From contig JACKOH010000003.1 of the NCBI GenBank assembly GCA_024234395.1, forward strand, positions 124,001 to 188,000: a stretch of DNA of 64,000 bases, in the 5' to 3' direction. Made by a program: the position numbers and the translations under genes. The notes under the pieces were generated by a model. That model made no database searches. It saw nothing but the letters and a program-made list of their open reading frames with translations, and was not told the DNA's origin. Origin of the DNA: Pseudomonadales bacterium. GTDB taxonomy: Bacteria; Pseudomonadota; Gammaproteobacteria; Pseudomonadales; Pseudohongiellaceae. Below, in pieces: positions 35,149-44,416 of the stretch. How positions within the stretch are numbered: the stretch's first letter is position 1; each line of letters opens with the position of its first letter.

Positions 35149-36060
35149 TTATCGGGTAGTTTTTTCAGCAACCGAAAGGGCGACTTCCGGAGTGGAAACA
35201 TCTGCCGAGCCGACAATCTCCACGTCGATGAAGGAGTTGGTCCAGCAACACTGTTCAGCTCCTGAGGTGCCACTGACATCACTGGCCAGTGCCCGGATAC
35301 GGTAACGGCCCGGCGTATCGAAAATGGCGGTCGTGGATTTAGTTGACCGGTTGTCATCCTCCACCCATTGCAGGCTGGGATCTGCGAAAACCACCTGTCC
35401 CGGACCGCGGAATTTACTGAATCCCAGGTTGGCGATGGCGTTTTCTGTCAGTCGTTGATCCCGTTCCCCACCGCGTGCGTTACCCAGCCCGTCGTCTTCG
35501 AGCCAGACCGAGAAGCGAACCGGCGCTCCCACCTTGCCGTACAGAGGCCCGGTTACCTGCCCCCCAGGACCTGCCGAGGCTTCGTCCGAGACACTGAAAC
35601 GGACTCTGGGCGGCGTATTGCCCATGATAGTGGGCCCCAGGGCATCGATCCGATATTCCGCTCCCAGGTTGGAGGGTATCGACACCTGCTCACCGCGGAT
35701 TCTGAGAGTCCACCACACTTCACCCCGGTAGCCTTCGGGAATGGTCACTGAAAACGTGCCGGGATGACGCCCGGGTTGAAAGACTTCAGGTTGCGCCTGT
35801 GCCACACTCTCAGGCTCCAGCCTGTTATCCGGGCCGATGGGAATCTCCAGAATCTCCTCCGAGTTACGATTGTAGTAGCCAAATGACACGCTGATGGTGC
35901 CGTCCTGATTCCGGTACCAGCCTTCGTAGGCGGGCGTGACCGTATCCCCCCGGGGTACCTGGAACGGGCGTGAGAACCGGGGCAGCTCCTGGGCGGGGAC
36001 CTGGCTGCCGGCGACGGTCAAAACGGCAGCAACTATCAGAACCGCCTGCCTTTTCAACAT
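35149..36060 (-). CDS. exported protein of unknown function beside the copper monooxygenase-like gene
   Basis: 303 residues with a Sec signal peptide (VLIVAAVLTVAGSQVPAQ). The mature part appears to be two beta-sandwich domains: AYEGWYRNQDGTISVSFGYYNRN, FSVTIPEGYRGEVWWTLRI and APVRFSVWLEDDG, then a final block with FADPSLQWVEDD, GRYRIRALASDVSGTS and EQCCWTNSFIDVEIVGS. It stands immediately upstream of the monooxygenase-like gene on the same strand and is likely in one transcript with it. No catalytic motif was recognised. A substrate-binding or structural role is speculation. Confidence 0.65.
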   Translation of the reverse strand: MLKRQAVLIVAAVLTVAGSQVPAQELPRFSRPFQVPRGDTVTPAYEGWYRNQDGTISVSFGYYNRNSEEILEIPIGPDNRLEPESVAQAQPEVFQPGRHPGTFSVTIPEGYRGEVWWTLRIRGEQVSIPSNLGAEYRIDALGPTIMGNTPPRVRFSVSDEASAGPGGQVTGPLYGKVGAPVRFSVWLEDDGLGNARGGERDQRLTENAIANLGFSKFRGPGQVVFADPSLQWVEDDNRSTKSTTAIFDTPGRYRIRALASDVSGTSGAEQCCWTNSFIDVEIVGSADVSTPEVALSVAEKTTR

Positions 36061-36431
36061 GGTTTTTACCTCATTTGCACTACCCGGGATGGCTGCACCC
36101 GGTCATACTTGCCGAATGCCTTGACGCCAGGCCGTACACGGCGCTTCCTGACGCGTTCTGCCAGACCTGGAACCAGTAATTCACAAACTCGTTAAGGATT
36201 TATGACGCACAGAAAATAGGCCTGCAAAGGTAACGATTCAACCACCAACCTGTAGCAAGGTGTGACATTTGAATTTTTGAAGCACTTTCATTGACTTAGG
36301 TCAACAGCGGCAGGCTGCGACAGATTGTCGCGGCGGCCGGGTTTGCCACTAAAAGTTGCAATTGAGCGGTTTCCAACTTGATCCGCTTCTGTTTATACTC
36401 TCGCCTCTTGGAACTTAACGGAGCCAGAAAC
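36061..36431. other. divergent intergenic region with FNR-type box
   Basis: About 370 bases between leftward and rightward operons. It holds the palindrome at 36291 and a possible -10 hexamer TATACT at 36394. GCGACAGATTGTCGC at 36316-36330 is a short hairpin. No ORF was identified. Confidence 0.5.
36291..36304. promoter_or_regulatory. FNR/CRP-family binding palindrome (TTGAC-N4-GTCAA)
   Basis: TTGACTTAGGTCAA is a perfect dyad with a four-base centre, the layout bound by FNR, ANR, DNR and related regulators. It lies about 100-110 bases before the presumed transcription start of the His-rich protein gene at 36432 (the -10 candidate is TATACT at 36394). Confidence 0.55.
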
Positions 36432-37604
36432 ATGTATAAGAAACCGATATTTACACGAGTTGCCCGCACCCTGGGAGCTCCCACTATCGCGCTTTTCCTG
36501 GCTGGCACATTGGCTGTTAATGCCAACGCCCAGGACCCGTTAACCGCCGAATACCCTGAAGTTGCCAAACTGCTGGACGCTTTCGATATCACCGAAGCGG
36601 CCATGTTTGACAAGCTGGTTGCTATTAACAGCGATCCGGCGACCCGGATCGCCCGTAACCAACTGGAGCTGCATTTCATTGAAATGGCCAGCATGGATGA
36701 TATGGGCCACGGTGGACACGGGGGTGGTCATAGCGGCCACGATATGGAAATGCTCGCCGGTGGAGCCTATGGAGAACAGGAAACTGCGGCACGTGCAGAG
36801 CTGTTCCAGATGCTGCGCGCCAACCATTCTGAAGAGGAAGTACAGAACGCCTACCTCAATAGCGGTGCGATCAATCGCCATACCGCAATGGTGTTGACCC
36901 GAGGTCGTCAGCTGCGGGATCGTCTGTTCGAGATCTACGTGGACGATTCGGTAACCAACAAGCTGCGGGCAGTGAATGCCGCTATCGACGACTACCTGAG
37001 TGACGAACGTCATTCGGTTTCGCCGGTGGCCAAAGAATTCTCCCTGGTGGGAGACAATCCCCAGGCAACTGCCTTTGCAACAGCTTTCCCCAAGCTGAGC
37101 GCGTTACAGTGGGCCAACCGCTGGGCCACCCTGGCCGCTCTGGAATCGATCATGATCGAGTACAGTGATACCCAGTTCCGCAACACCATGAACACAGTCC
37201 TGGAACGTTACTGGAACAAGGTTGGTTCGGAAGGTGGCATGACCATGTTTCCTGCGCCGGCGGAACAACCGACTGCAGCGGCGATAGCTCCGCACCTGTA
37301 CAGCTTTCATCCCCGCGCTTCCATTATCCTGGACAACCTGGGTCGCCTGGAAAGCATCATTTTCGATGTGCTTTCCTACCCCAACCTGGATAACCGCGAG
37401 GAGCTGATCGGAACGGCAGTGTCGGAATACACCAACAAGGAGACTCACCTCTCTCAGGATTACGACTACCTGCTGGCTGCACTGCGAGGCGGTATCTACA
37501 ACCAGGGCGGACCGGCAGTCGGTGATCTGGAGCGCTCCGAGCGCAACCGCTCCCGCGACGAGATGGGTCACATGCACACAGCGATCATGTCATCTCCTCA
37601 GTAA
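36432..37604 (+). CDS. His-rich exported protein, unknown function, next to copper receptor
   Basis: 390 residues with a Sec signal peptide (ALFLAGTLAVNANAQ). At about residues 82-103 it has a cluster of five His with Met and Asp residues (MGHGGHGGGHSGHDMEM), a sequence type that binds copper or similar metals. The rest is mostly helical with no family I know. The start is at 36432 with GGAG eight bases upstream; the frame is open farther but without a ribosome-binding site. It has its own intrinsic terminator at 37641 and is followed by the OprC/NosA-type receptor. Both genes carry an FNR-type box upstream, so a shared role in copper handling under low oxygen is likely. Confidence 0.72.
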   Translation: MYKKPIFTRVARTLGAPTIALFLAGTLAVNANAQDPLTAEYPEVAKLLDAFDITEAAMFDKLVAINSDPATRIARNQLELHFIEMASMDDMGHGGHGGGHSGHDMEMLAGGAYGEQETAARAELFQMLRANHSEEEVQNAYLNSGAINRHTAMVLTRGRQLRDRLFEIYVDDSVTNKLRAVNAAIDDYLSDERHSVSPVAKEFSLVGDNPQATAFATAFPKLSALQWANRWATLAALESIMIEYSDTQFRNTMNTVLERYWNKVGSEGGMTMFPAPAEQPTAAAIAPHLYSFHPRASIILDNLGRLESIIFDVLSYPNLDNREELIGTAVSEYTNKETHLSQDYDYLLAALRGGIYNQGGPAVGDLERSERNRSRDEMGHMHTAIMSSPQ

Positions 37605-37640
37605 GTCCTCCCCGCCGCTACCAGGCGGTAACGTAGTTTC

Positions 37641-37676
37641 AAAAAGCACCAGCCCCGGCTGGTGCTTTTTTTTTTG
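37641..37676 (+). terminator. intrinsic terminator
   Basis: AAGCACCAGCC pairs with GGCTGGTGCTT around a short loop and is followed by a long run of T. It ends the transcript of the His-rich protein gene, so the receptor gene downstream needs its own promoter. Confidence 0.9.
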
Positions 37677-37806
37677 GCCCGCCAGTTTCAGCTACTCATT
37701 CTTTCTGTCTGGACCAGTAGAAATTATCCCCACTTACTCTGACGTGTTTAGCCAGGCGCCAAGCCGGCGGACAGCGGTCTGCATTATCACTCAGAGGCCC
37801 GACAAT

Positions 37807-37820
37807 TTGATTCAGATCAA
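37807..37820. promoter_or_regulatory. FNR/ANR box (TTGAT-N4-ATCAA)
   Basis: TTGATTCAGATCAA matches the FNR/ANR consensus TTGAT-N4-ATCAA in all ten defined positions. It sits about 93 bases before the likely start of transcription for the receptor gene, a usual place for class I activation. Confidence 0.8.
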
Positions 37821-37960
37821 GTTGCAAATGAAAAATCACAGAAAAAGCGCCAGGTGCGACTTTATGTCACACTCGTTGAACACCCACTCTGCTTTATAGT
37901 GCTCCGCCATAACTACTATAAAAATCTGACCAGTTAACGAGTTCAATGGAGTAGATAACC

Positions 37961-40015
37961 ATGCCTTACCAAAAGTCGCTGACGCTGGCCATCGTGGCGG
38001 CGGTCAGCCAGATCAGCCTTGCCGCAGAACAATCCCAGGCTACCAGAACCCTGGAAGAAATGGTCGTAACCGGAGTCCGCATGGACTCACCGCTGAACGT
38101 GGTGACCAATCCTAAAGCGCCCCGACAGCCGTTGCCGGCCCACGATGGCGCCGATTATCTGAAAACCATTCCCGGCTTCTCGGTCATTCGCAAGGGCGGC
38201 GCCGACGGCGATCCGGTATTGCGCGGTATGGCCGGCTCGCGCCTGTCGATGATGATGGATGGCGAAATGATCCTGGGGGGCTGCAACAACCGCATGGATC
38301 CCCCGACCGCTTATATTTTTCCGGAAGCCTATGACGCGATCCGCGTCATCAAGGGCCCGCAGTCGGTCCAGTTCGGCCCCGGCAACTCCGCCGGCGTGGT
38401 ACTGTTCGAACGTAATGACACCCGACCCATCGAATCCGGCTGGGACGTTCATTCCAGTGCGGTAGGCGGAAGTTTTGGCCGTCACGACGCAATACTCGAC
38501 GCTTCCTTGAGCACCCCTGACTTCACCTTGCGCGGTACCGCATCAGATTCCGCGCAGGACAACTACGAAGACGGGGACGGCACTGAGATCCATTCCGAAT
38601 ATCACCGTTGGAACACCCAGCTGAGCCTGGCCTGGACACCGGACGATACGACTCGCCTGGAAGTGGGAGCCGCCCGCAGCGACGGCGAAGCCGCCTATGC
38701 CGACCGCGGTGTGGACGGTTCTAAATTTGCCAGGGAAAACTACAGCATCAAGTTCGAAAAGCAGAACCTGACGGCAATAATCGAATCGCTGGAAATGAAC
38801 GCGTTCTATAACTACGTTGACCACGTGATGGACAACTACACCTTGAGGGAGCCCGCCGGCATGATGGCCACACCGATGGCCATGAACCCGGACCGGGAAA
38901 CCACCGGAGGCCGGCTGGCCGTCACCCTGAAGCCGGAACCGCAGTATAACGTGGTGCTGGGTTTCGACACCCAGGCCAATGAACACACCAGCCGCAACAC
39001 CATGAATCAGAACATGATGCCCTACCAGGATATGGCACGCAGTCCCGATGCCGAGTTTACCCAGTACGGGGTGTTCGGTGAATTCAGCTGGGATTTCAGC
39101 ATGAACAGCCGAGTCATTTCCGGGCTGCGTGCCGACCGCTGGCAGGCCACGGACAAGCGTCAGAACATAGCCCTGAACATGATGATGTCGATGCCCAATC
39201 CCACTTATGGAGATGAAAGGCAGGAGACCCTGAAAAGCGGATTCTTCCGCTACGAAACCGCACTGAAGTCAGGCACCACGACTTTCTTTGCCGGAGTCGG
39301 CCACAGCGAGCGCTTTCCTGACTACTGGGAAATGATCGCCAAGGAAAGCGAAACATCGGTCAGCGGGTTTTATATCGATCCGGAAAAAACCACCCAGTTG
39401 GATGTGGGCTTTATGTACCAGTATGGTGGCTGGGATGGCAGTGTGTCGGTTTTCGCCAACGAGATCCAGGATTACCTGATGATCGAATCCGGCTATCAGA
39501 AGCCCGCCATGGGCGGAACCCGGTCCACGTCCGTGGTACGAAACATCGACGCCCGGACCTGGGGTCTGGAACTGGACGGAGTCTATCGATTCAGTGACAA
39601 CTGGCGCACCGAACTGACTCTGTCTTCGGTACGCGGTGCCAACGACACCGATGGTCGGACTCTGCCGCAACTGCCGCCCCTGGAAGGGCGTGTAGGCGTG
39701 TATTATGACAACAGCATCTGGTCCGCCGGGATGATGTGGCGCAGCCTTGCCGCGCAAGATCGTTACGACCTGAATCGCGGCAATATTGTCGGCCAGGACT
39801 TCGGTCCCACGGCATCCGCCAATGTCCTGTCATTGAACGGCGGCTGGCGTTATTCCGACAACCTGATGTTTACCGCCGGGGTCGACAATGCACTGGACGA
39901 GACTTACGCGGAACATATCAGCCGCGCCGGTGCCTCCATTGCCGGTTTTGACCAGACCACCCGCGTTAACGAGCCGGGCAGAATTGTCTGGCTCCGAGCC
40001 CAGCTGACGTTTTAG
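37961..40015 (+). CDS. TonB-dependent copper receptor, OprC/NosA type
   Basis: 684 residues with a signal peptide (ending near AAEQ), a TonB-box-like EEMVVTG at residues 32-38, a plug domain and a 22-strand-type barrel ending in a terminal Phe. In the plug, GGCNNRMDPPTAYIFPE (about residues 106-122), followed by KGPQSVQFGPGNSAG, is the signature of copper receptors OprC and NosA. Several Met-rich stretches (MMATPMAMNPD, MNQNMMPYQDMA, MMMSMPNP) agree with copper binding. In Pseudomonas these receptors import copper, are expressed anaerobically through ANR, and supply nitrous oxide reductase and other copper enzymes. An FNR-type box lies upstream and an intrinsic terminator at 40061. Confidence 0.9.
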   Translation: MPYQKSLTLAIVAAVSQISLAAEQSQATRTLEEMVVTGVRMDSPLNVVTNPKAPRQPLPAHDGADYLKTIPGFSVIRKGGADGDPVLRGMAGSRLSMMMDGEMILGGCNNRMDPPTAYIFPEAYDAIRVIKGPQSVQFGPGNSAGVVLFERNDTRPIESGWDVHSSAVGGSFGRHDAILDASLSTPDFTLRGTASDSAQDNYEDGDGTEIHSEYHRWNTQLSLAWTPDDTTRLEVGAARSDGEAAYADRGVDGSKFARENYSIKFEKQNLTAIIESLEMNAFYNYVDHVMDNYTLREPAGMMATPMAMNPDRETTGGRLAVTLKPEPQYNVVLGFDTQANEHTSRNTMNQNMMPYQDMARSPDAEFTQYGVFGEFSWDFSMNSRVISGLRADRWQATDKRQNIALNMMMSMPNPTYGDERQETLKSGFFRYETALKSGTTTFFAGVGHSERFPDYWEMIAKESETSVSGFYIDPEKTTQLDVGFMYQYGGWDGSVSVFANEIQDYLMIESGYQKPAMGGTRSTSVVRNIDARTWGLELDGVYRFSDNWRTELTLSSVRGANDTDGRTLPQLPPLEGRVGVYYDNSIWSAGMMWRSLAAQDRYDLNRGNIVGQDFGPTASANVLSLNGGWRYSDNLMFTAGVDNALDETYAEHISRAGASIAGFDQTTRVNEPGRIVWLRAQLTF

Positions 40016-40060
40016 CCGGCCTGGTAATTCCAATACTGAGAAGTGGGTTCCCCGCAAATC

Positions 40061-40097
40061 AAAAGGAGAGCACCAGCTGACTGGTGCTCTCTTTTTT
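40061..40097 (+). terminator. intrinsic terminator of the copper receptor gene
   Basis: AGAGCACCAG pairs with CTGGTGCTCT around the tetraloop CTGA, extended by GG pairing with CT at the base, and is followed by six T. It lies 46 bases after the receptor stop codon. Confidence 0.92.
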
Positions 40098-40246
40098 AGC
40101 CTGGCTTGTTGTCTCACTTCTTTGATCCAGAAGGAAACACACGCCTTCCCGCGACAAGCCTGCGGGTATAGGGGATTTCTCAGCTAACGGCGTTCTTCCC
40201 AATCAACAGGGCCACCTGCCGCCACCGATTTCGATCTGGCTTCCCG

Positions 40247-41704
40247 CTATTGCAGCTCCAGCCGCCGTTTGAACTCCTGCATGATCTGCGCGTACAGCTC
40301 CTTACCCAGGAATTTGTCTTCCACGCCGCTGTCCACGTTGGGATTGTCATTGACCTCAATCACATAGCCCTTGCCATTCACTTCCTTGAGATCGACTCCA
40401 TACAACCCATCACCAATTGGCCGCGAGGCAGCCAGTGCTGCCTGCAGAATCGGCTTGGGCACTTCGAAAGTGGGCAGCGTATCGAAGCCGCCGCTCACCG
40501 AGCGGCTCTCCCCGTGGCGATAGATCTGCCAGTGCTTTTTCACCATGTGATAACGGCAGGCATATAGTGGACGATTGTTGAGGATGCCGATGCGCCAGTC
40601 AAAGCTTGTATAGAGATATTCCTGGGCCAGCACCAGACTCGATTCCTGGAACAGTTCGGCGGCTGCGGTACGCAGTTCTTCCAGGGTTTCCACCTTTTTG
40701 ACACCACGTGAGAACGATCCGTCGGGAATCTTGATCACGATGGGAAGACCCAGTTCCTGAGCCGCTTCCTCCAGTCGTTCCGGATGATCCCGGTGCAGGA
40801 TCAGGCAGCGCGGTGTCGGCACCCGATTGACTTGGAACACGTTGGCTAGGTAAATCTTGTTGGCGCAGCGCACGATGGACTGGGAGTCGTCGATCACCAC
40901 CAGGCCTTCCGACTCAGCACGCTTGGCGAAGCGATAGGTATGATGGTTGACCGAGGTCGTCTCGCGGATGAACAGGGCATCGAACTCGGCCAGCCGGAAG
41001 ATGCTGTCCGGTCCGATCACCTCGGCATTGATGTCCTCGTCACGGGCGGCCTTGATAAACTTGCGGATTGCCACTTCGTCGCTGGGCGGCATGGGATCGT
41101 CCGGATTGACCAGGATCGCCATATCGTACCTGAGGTTACGGTTGTTCTGACTGTCCTTCCAGACCCGATTACTGAAGCGCTCCAGTGCTTCGGCAAAAAA
41201 TGTCTGCTCCTCGTCGTTGAGATCCAGGTGGCTGCCTAATTTTAGTTCGGTAATTTCCCACTGACTCGTGTGCCGCAGGCGAATCTCCAGAATCGGACAG
41301 GGAAACCGTTCAAACAGCAGCCTGGCCAGCGACCGAAAGTTCGGGTCCTGCACCTGCCCGAAACAGGACTTGACCAGCAGCTCCTGATCCCCACCACCAT
41401 CGAACTTGATACGGCCCAGAATAGTGCTGGCCGAGCCCAACTGAATCCCATACAGCAGCGGTGAACTGAGTTCATTGATCACCCGACTGGACGGGATCAC
41501 CTTGTGCGCCCTGGCTTCGGAAAGCAGGGAACAGTAGTACCCTTCACTGAGATAGCTGTAGTCGCTGCAGATATTGATGACCCGGACCCGCTGCTCCCGC
41601 TGCTGGGAGAGGGAGAGATAGTCATCGACACTGATCACCTGGTCGCTGGGGTAATACGGCGCCCAGTCTTCCGAGCGGTTGAGAACGATTAATACCTTAG
41701 ACAT
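40247..41704 (-). CDS. RimK-like ATP-grasp ligase with RLAN domain
   Basis: About 485 residues. The N-terminal part (about 1-190, beginning SKVLIVLNRSEDWAPYYPSDQVISVDDYLS) is an RLAN-type domain that precedes RimK ligases in many proteobacteria. The ATP-grasp domain follows, with RFAKRAESEGLVVIDDSQSIVRCANK, LGLPIVIKIPDGSFSRGVKKVE, LVLAQEYLYTSFDWRIGILN and the C-terminal GVDLKEVNGKGYVIEVNDNPNVD Mg-binding block. These enzymes join an amino acid to a carboxylate; the substrate of this long form is unknown. The ATG at 41704 is preferred over one 25 codons upstream because the RLAN pattern starts there. It is convergent with the receptor gene. Confidence 0.87.
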   Translation of the reverse strand: MSKVLIVLNRSEDWAPYYPSDQVISVDDYLSLSQQREQRVRVINICSDYSYLSEGYYCSLLSEARAHKVIPSSRVINELSSPLLYGIQLGSASTILGRIKFDGGGDQELLVKSCFGQVQDPNFRSLARLLFERFPCPILEIRLRHTSQWEITELKLGSHLDLNDEEQTFFAEALERFSNRVWKDSQNNRNLRYDMAILVNPDDPMPPSDEVAIRKFIKAARDEDINAEVIGPDSIFRLAEFDALFIRETTSVNHHTYRFAKRAESEGLVVIDDSQSIVRCANKIYLANVFQVNRVPTPRCLILHRDHPERLEEAAQELGLPIVIKIPDGSFSRGVKKVETLEELRTAAAELFQESSLVLAQEYLYTSFDWRIGILNNRPLYACRYHMVKKHWQIYRHGESRSVSGGFDTLPTFEVPKPILQAALAASRPIGDGLYGVDLKEVNGKGYVIEVNDNPNVDSGVEDKFLGKELYAQIMQEFKRRLELQ

Positions 41705-42226
41705 CGGCGAACTCCCTGACAGGGAAACAATCTGTACACGAATGGTCAGAACCGGAAAAGCGGCGAGACTATACGGCAAATCCCCGGGACCGCCCAGTTA
41801 TTTTTTTGCAATCGGCTGGAGCCTGTCACAGTGTGCCCCAGGGCAGACCGCGAGGGAATGTGAATTCGATGCCAGGCAAGCCGGCAGGGGGTACATCACA
41901 ATCCGCAATACTCTTGCACACTGTCATTCCACCTCACCCTTTACAGAAACTATCGATCTACTCGGTCGGTCTGATCGAATTATTCAATTTTACCCGCCCG
42001 GCTTAAACCCGTACTGTCTACAAGGATAATTCAGGCCCAGTCCTGATATCTGACACCCGCAGTCCCGACGCAGGACTGGCGGCTCGCAGAGAATAACAAG
42101 AATGCGCGGAACAGTCCGAACAGCAGTAATCTGCTGCCTCAATGCTCCTCCAGCTGATTCCAACCGGAATACCGGCATCTCTGTCCCGTCAGAAGAATTC
42201 CACGCTGCAAAAACAGGAGCAAATCC
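41705..42226. other. intergenic region between divergent genes
   Basis: About 520 bases, the longest gene-free stretch of the window. It must hold promoters for the RimK-like gene and for the peroxidase operon. CAGGAGC lies just before the start at 42227. No ORF, repeat or operator stands out. Confidence 0.45.
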
Positions 42227-43333
42227 ATGAGCAGATTATTGCTGCTATGTTTCTGCCTGGCGGCTGTTCAGCTGCAGGCACAGCCGCTGGGGCTACCGGC
42301 GGTACCCATCCCCGCCAACAATCCCATGAGTGCTGACAAGATCGAACTGGGTGAGCGCCTGTTCAACGATGTGCGTTTCAGTTCCACCGCACAGATCAGT
42401 TGCTCCACCTGTCACGATGCGGAAAAAGCCTTCGCCGATTACCCGTTGAGCGTATCGCTTGGCATTCGCGATCTGGCCGGCACCCGCAATGCCCCGACCG
42501 TGGTCAATGCCGCTTACAACAAGACTCAGTTCTGGGACGGCCGCTCTCCGGACCTGGAGGACCAGTCCCAGCATCCGTTCGTCAATCCAGTGGAAATGGG
42601 GCTGCCCAATCACCAGCCTATTCTGCTGGTCATACGAAATGACCCGGACTACCGGCAGGCGTTTGACCGGGTATTCCACATCGAAGCGGGCGCGATAACC
42701 ATGGAGCACGTAAAAATGGCCATTGCCGCCTTCGAGCGTACCCTTGTTTCCGGTGACAGCCCGTTTGATCGTTTTTATTTCGGCGGGGACGATACCGCAA
42801 TGAGCGACGCGGCCAAACGGGGATTCGACGTATTTCTCAAGGACGGCCGCTGCGTCTCCTGTCACACCATCGAACAGGATCATGCCCTGTTTACCGATCA
42901 CAGATTCCACAATATCGGCATCGGCATCAACGACATGGCAGGCCGGGTGCCCGAGTTGTCCTCCGCCTTCATGCTGGCCAAACAGAGGGGCACCGACGTC
43001 GACGTGGCAGTGCTCACCGACGAGGACACCTCACATCTTGGCCGCTTTGCCATCTCTGACGATGTCGCGGATATGGGTGCCTTCAAAACCCCTACCCTGC
43101 GTAATGTCGACGTCACGGGACCTTACATGCACGACGGCAGTCTTGAGACGTTGCGCGAGGTGATCGAACACTACAATAACGGCGGGGTAACCCACCCCGA
43201 CGATGCGGTCAATCCCTATCTCAGCGGCGGAATCCGGCCACTGAACCTGACTGAGAAGCAGATGAACGACCTGGAAGCGTTTATGAAAGCCCTGACCAGT
43301 CCGCAATATGTCCGTGGAGGTAACCAGGAATGA
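42227..43333 (+). CDS. di-haem cytochrome c peroxidase/MauG-type protein
   Basis: 368 residues with a Sec signal peptide (LLLLCFCLAAVQLQAQ). Two haem-binding motifs are present: CSTCH (residues 59-63) with the following DAEKAFAD block, and CVSCH (209-213) with FTDHRFHNIGIG. The domain pattern LGERLFNDVRFSSTAQISC, ALERT-like FERTLVSGDSPFDRF and the ending FKTPTLRNVDVTGPYMHDGSLETLREVIEHYNNGG is that of bacterial di-haem peroxidases and MauG-like oxidases. It reduces H2O2 or oxidises a protein partner in the periplasm. It starts an operon: the next gene overlaps its stop by four bases. Whether it is a peroxidase or a MauG-type enzyme cannot be decided from motifs alone. Confidence 0.88.
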   Translation: MSRLLLLCFCLAAVQLQAQPLGLPAVPIPANNPMSADKIELGERLFNDVRFSSTAQISCSTCHDAEKAFADYPLSVSLGIRDLAGTRNAPTVVNAAYNKTQFWDGRSPDLEDQSQHPFVNPVEMGLPNHQPILLVIRNDPDYRQAFDRVFHIEAGAITMEHVKMAIAAFERTLVSGDSPFDRFYFGGDDTAMSDAAKRGFDVFLKDGRCVSCHTIEQDHALFTDHRFHNIGIGINDMAGRVPELSSAFMLAKQRGTDVDVAVLTDEDTSHLGRFAISDDVADMGAFKTPTLRNVDVTGPYMHDGSLETLREVIEHYNNGGVTHPDDAVNPYLSGGIRPLNLTEKQMNDLEAFMKALTSPQYVRGGNQE

Positions 43334-44400
43334 CCATGAAGCGCAGAAACTTCATCAGGCGTGCCACCACCACGGCGATTGCCGGAGTCCTGCCGGTCAG
43401 CCTGATCCGTATCGCCGGCGCCCAGGAATCCGCAGATTTTACCTTCGCCTATATTTCCGATTCCCACATTCAACACATCGAAGGCAACCGCTTCGTCAGA
43501 AACTTCGATCGCGGCCTGATCAGCGCAGTGGCCGAAACCAACCTGATGAATCCGAAACCGGACTTCGTCATGTTCGGAGGTGACCTGGCACAACTGGGTA
43601 CCCGCGAAGAGCTGGACCACGGTTTCGAAATCCTGTCCGGACTGAACGGTCTTCCACTGCGCGGAGTTCTGGGGGAACACGATTATTACCTGGATCTTGG
43701 CGACTACTGGCGTCAGCTGTTCGGCGAGCACTACTACAGTTTCGATCACAAAGGCGTGCACTTCGTGGTGCTGAACAGCATCCTGACCTTCGACGACTGG
43801 ACTTTCAACCGCTGGGAGTCAGCAGAACGCCGCATGAGCGAAATGGCTGGCCTGGACAATCCCAACGGGTCGCCGTTTATGGTGGGCGAAGCCCAGCGTC
43901 GCTGGCTGGCAGCAGACCTGCAGAATATCTCCAGAGACACCCCCGTGGTGGTGTTCTCCCACTCACCGATTCAGAAAATCTACAAGGGCTGGAACTTCTG
44001 GACCGACGATGCCGACCAGGTGCAGGCCATTCTGGCGCCTTTCGACAGGGTCAATGTCATCTATGGCCACGTTCACCAGATTCAGTACAACCAGATCGGC
44101 AACATCGCCTTCAACTCGGTGATGGCGACCGCCTGGCCCTGGCCGTACCCTTCCAGCTACGCCAAATCGGGCAGCCACGTACCGGTAATGACCGTGCCCA
44201 TGAATCGCGCCGATCCGTTTTCGGCCAGAGACGCAACCGGCTGGCAGTTGATCAATGTCCACACCGGCCGGGTGGATCTGGAATACACCCTGTACGACAA
44301 CAGCAATCGCACCGTGTCATGGAACGGAGCCAGCGGGCGGCCGGAGGACACCTCCTACCAGGCTCCAGCACTCCGCGTACCGCCGCAGAATCACTACTAG
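43330..44400 (+). CDS. Tat-exported metallophosphoesterase
   Basis: 356 residues with a Tat signal (KRRNFIRRATTTAIAGVLP). The calcineurin-like metal sites are FAYISDSHIQHIEG (first Asp and His), MFGGDLAQLG, VLGEHDYY (usually GNHD; here Glu replaces Asn), VVFSHSPIQK and VIYGHVHQIQY. Such proteins hydrolyse phosphomono- or diesters with two metals, but the substrate is unknown and the replacement of Asn by Glu in the third block is uncommon. The ATGA overlap with the peroxidase gene shows translational coupling, and a cytochrome gene follows after 16 bases. A phosphoesterase between two haem proteins is unusual; the operon may act on a secreted organophosphate. Confidence 0.85.
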   Translation: MTMKRRNFIRRATTTAIAGVLPVSLIRIAGAQESADFTFAYISDSHIQHIEGNRFVRNFDRGLISAVAETNLMNPKPDFVMFGGDLAQLGTREELDHGFEILSGLNGLPLRGVLGEHDYYLDLGDYWRQLFGEHYYSFDHKGVHFVVLNSILTFDDWTFNRWESAERRMSEMAGLDNPNGSPFMVGEAQRRWLAADLQNISRDTPVVVFSHSPIQKIYKGWNFWTDDADQVQAILAPFDRVNVIYGHVHQIQYNQIGNIAFNSVMATAWPWPYPSSYAKSGSHVPVMTVPMNRADPFSARDATGWQLINVHTGRVDLEYTLYDNSNRTVSWNGASGRPEDTSYQAPALRVPPQNHY

Positions 44401-44416
44401 AGCAAGGGGAACTGTA

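Larger units (their letters stand above)
37605..37960. other. intergenic region with terminator and receptor promoter
   Basis: About 355 bases. After the terminator come the FNR-type box at 37807 and a -10 candidate TATAGT at 37895, whose implied transcription start places the box centre near -93. No ORF of note. Confidence 0.5.
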
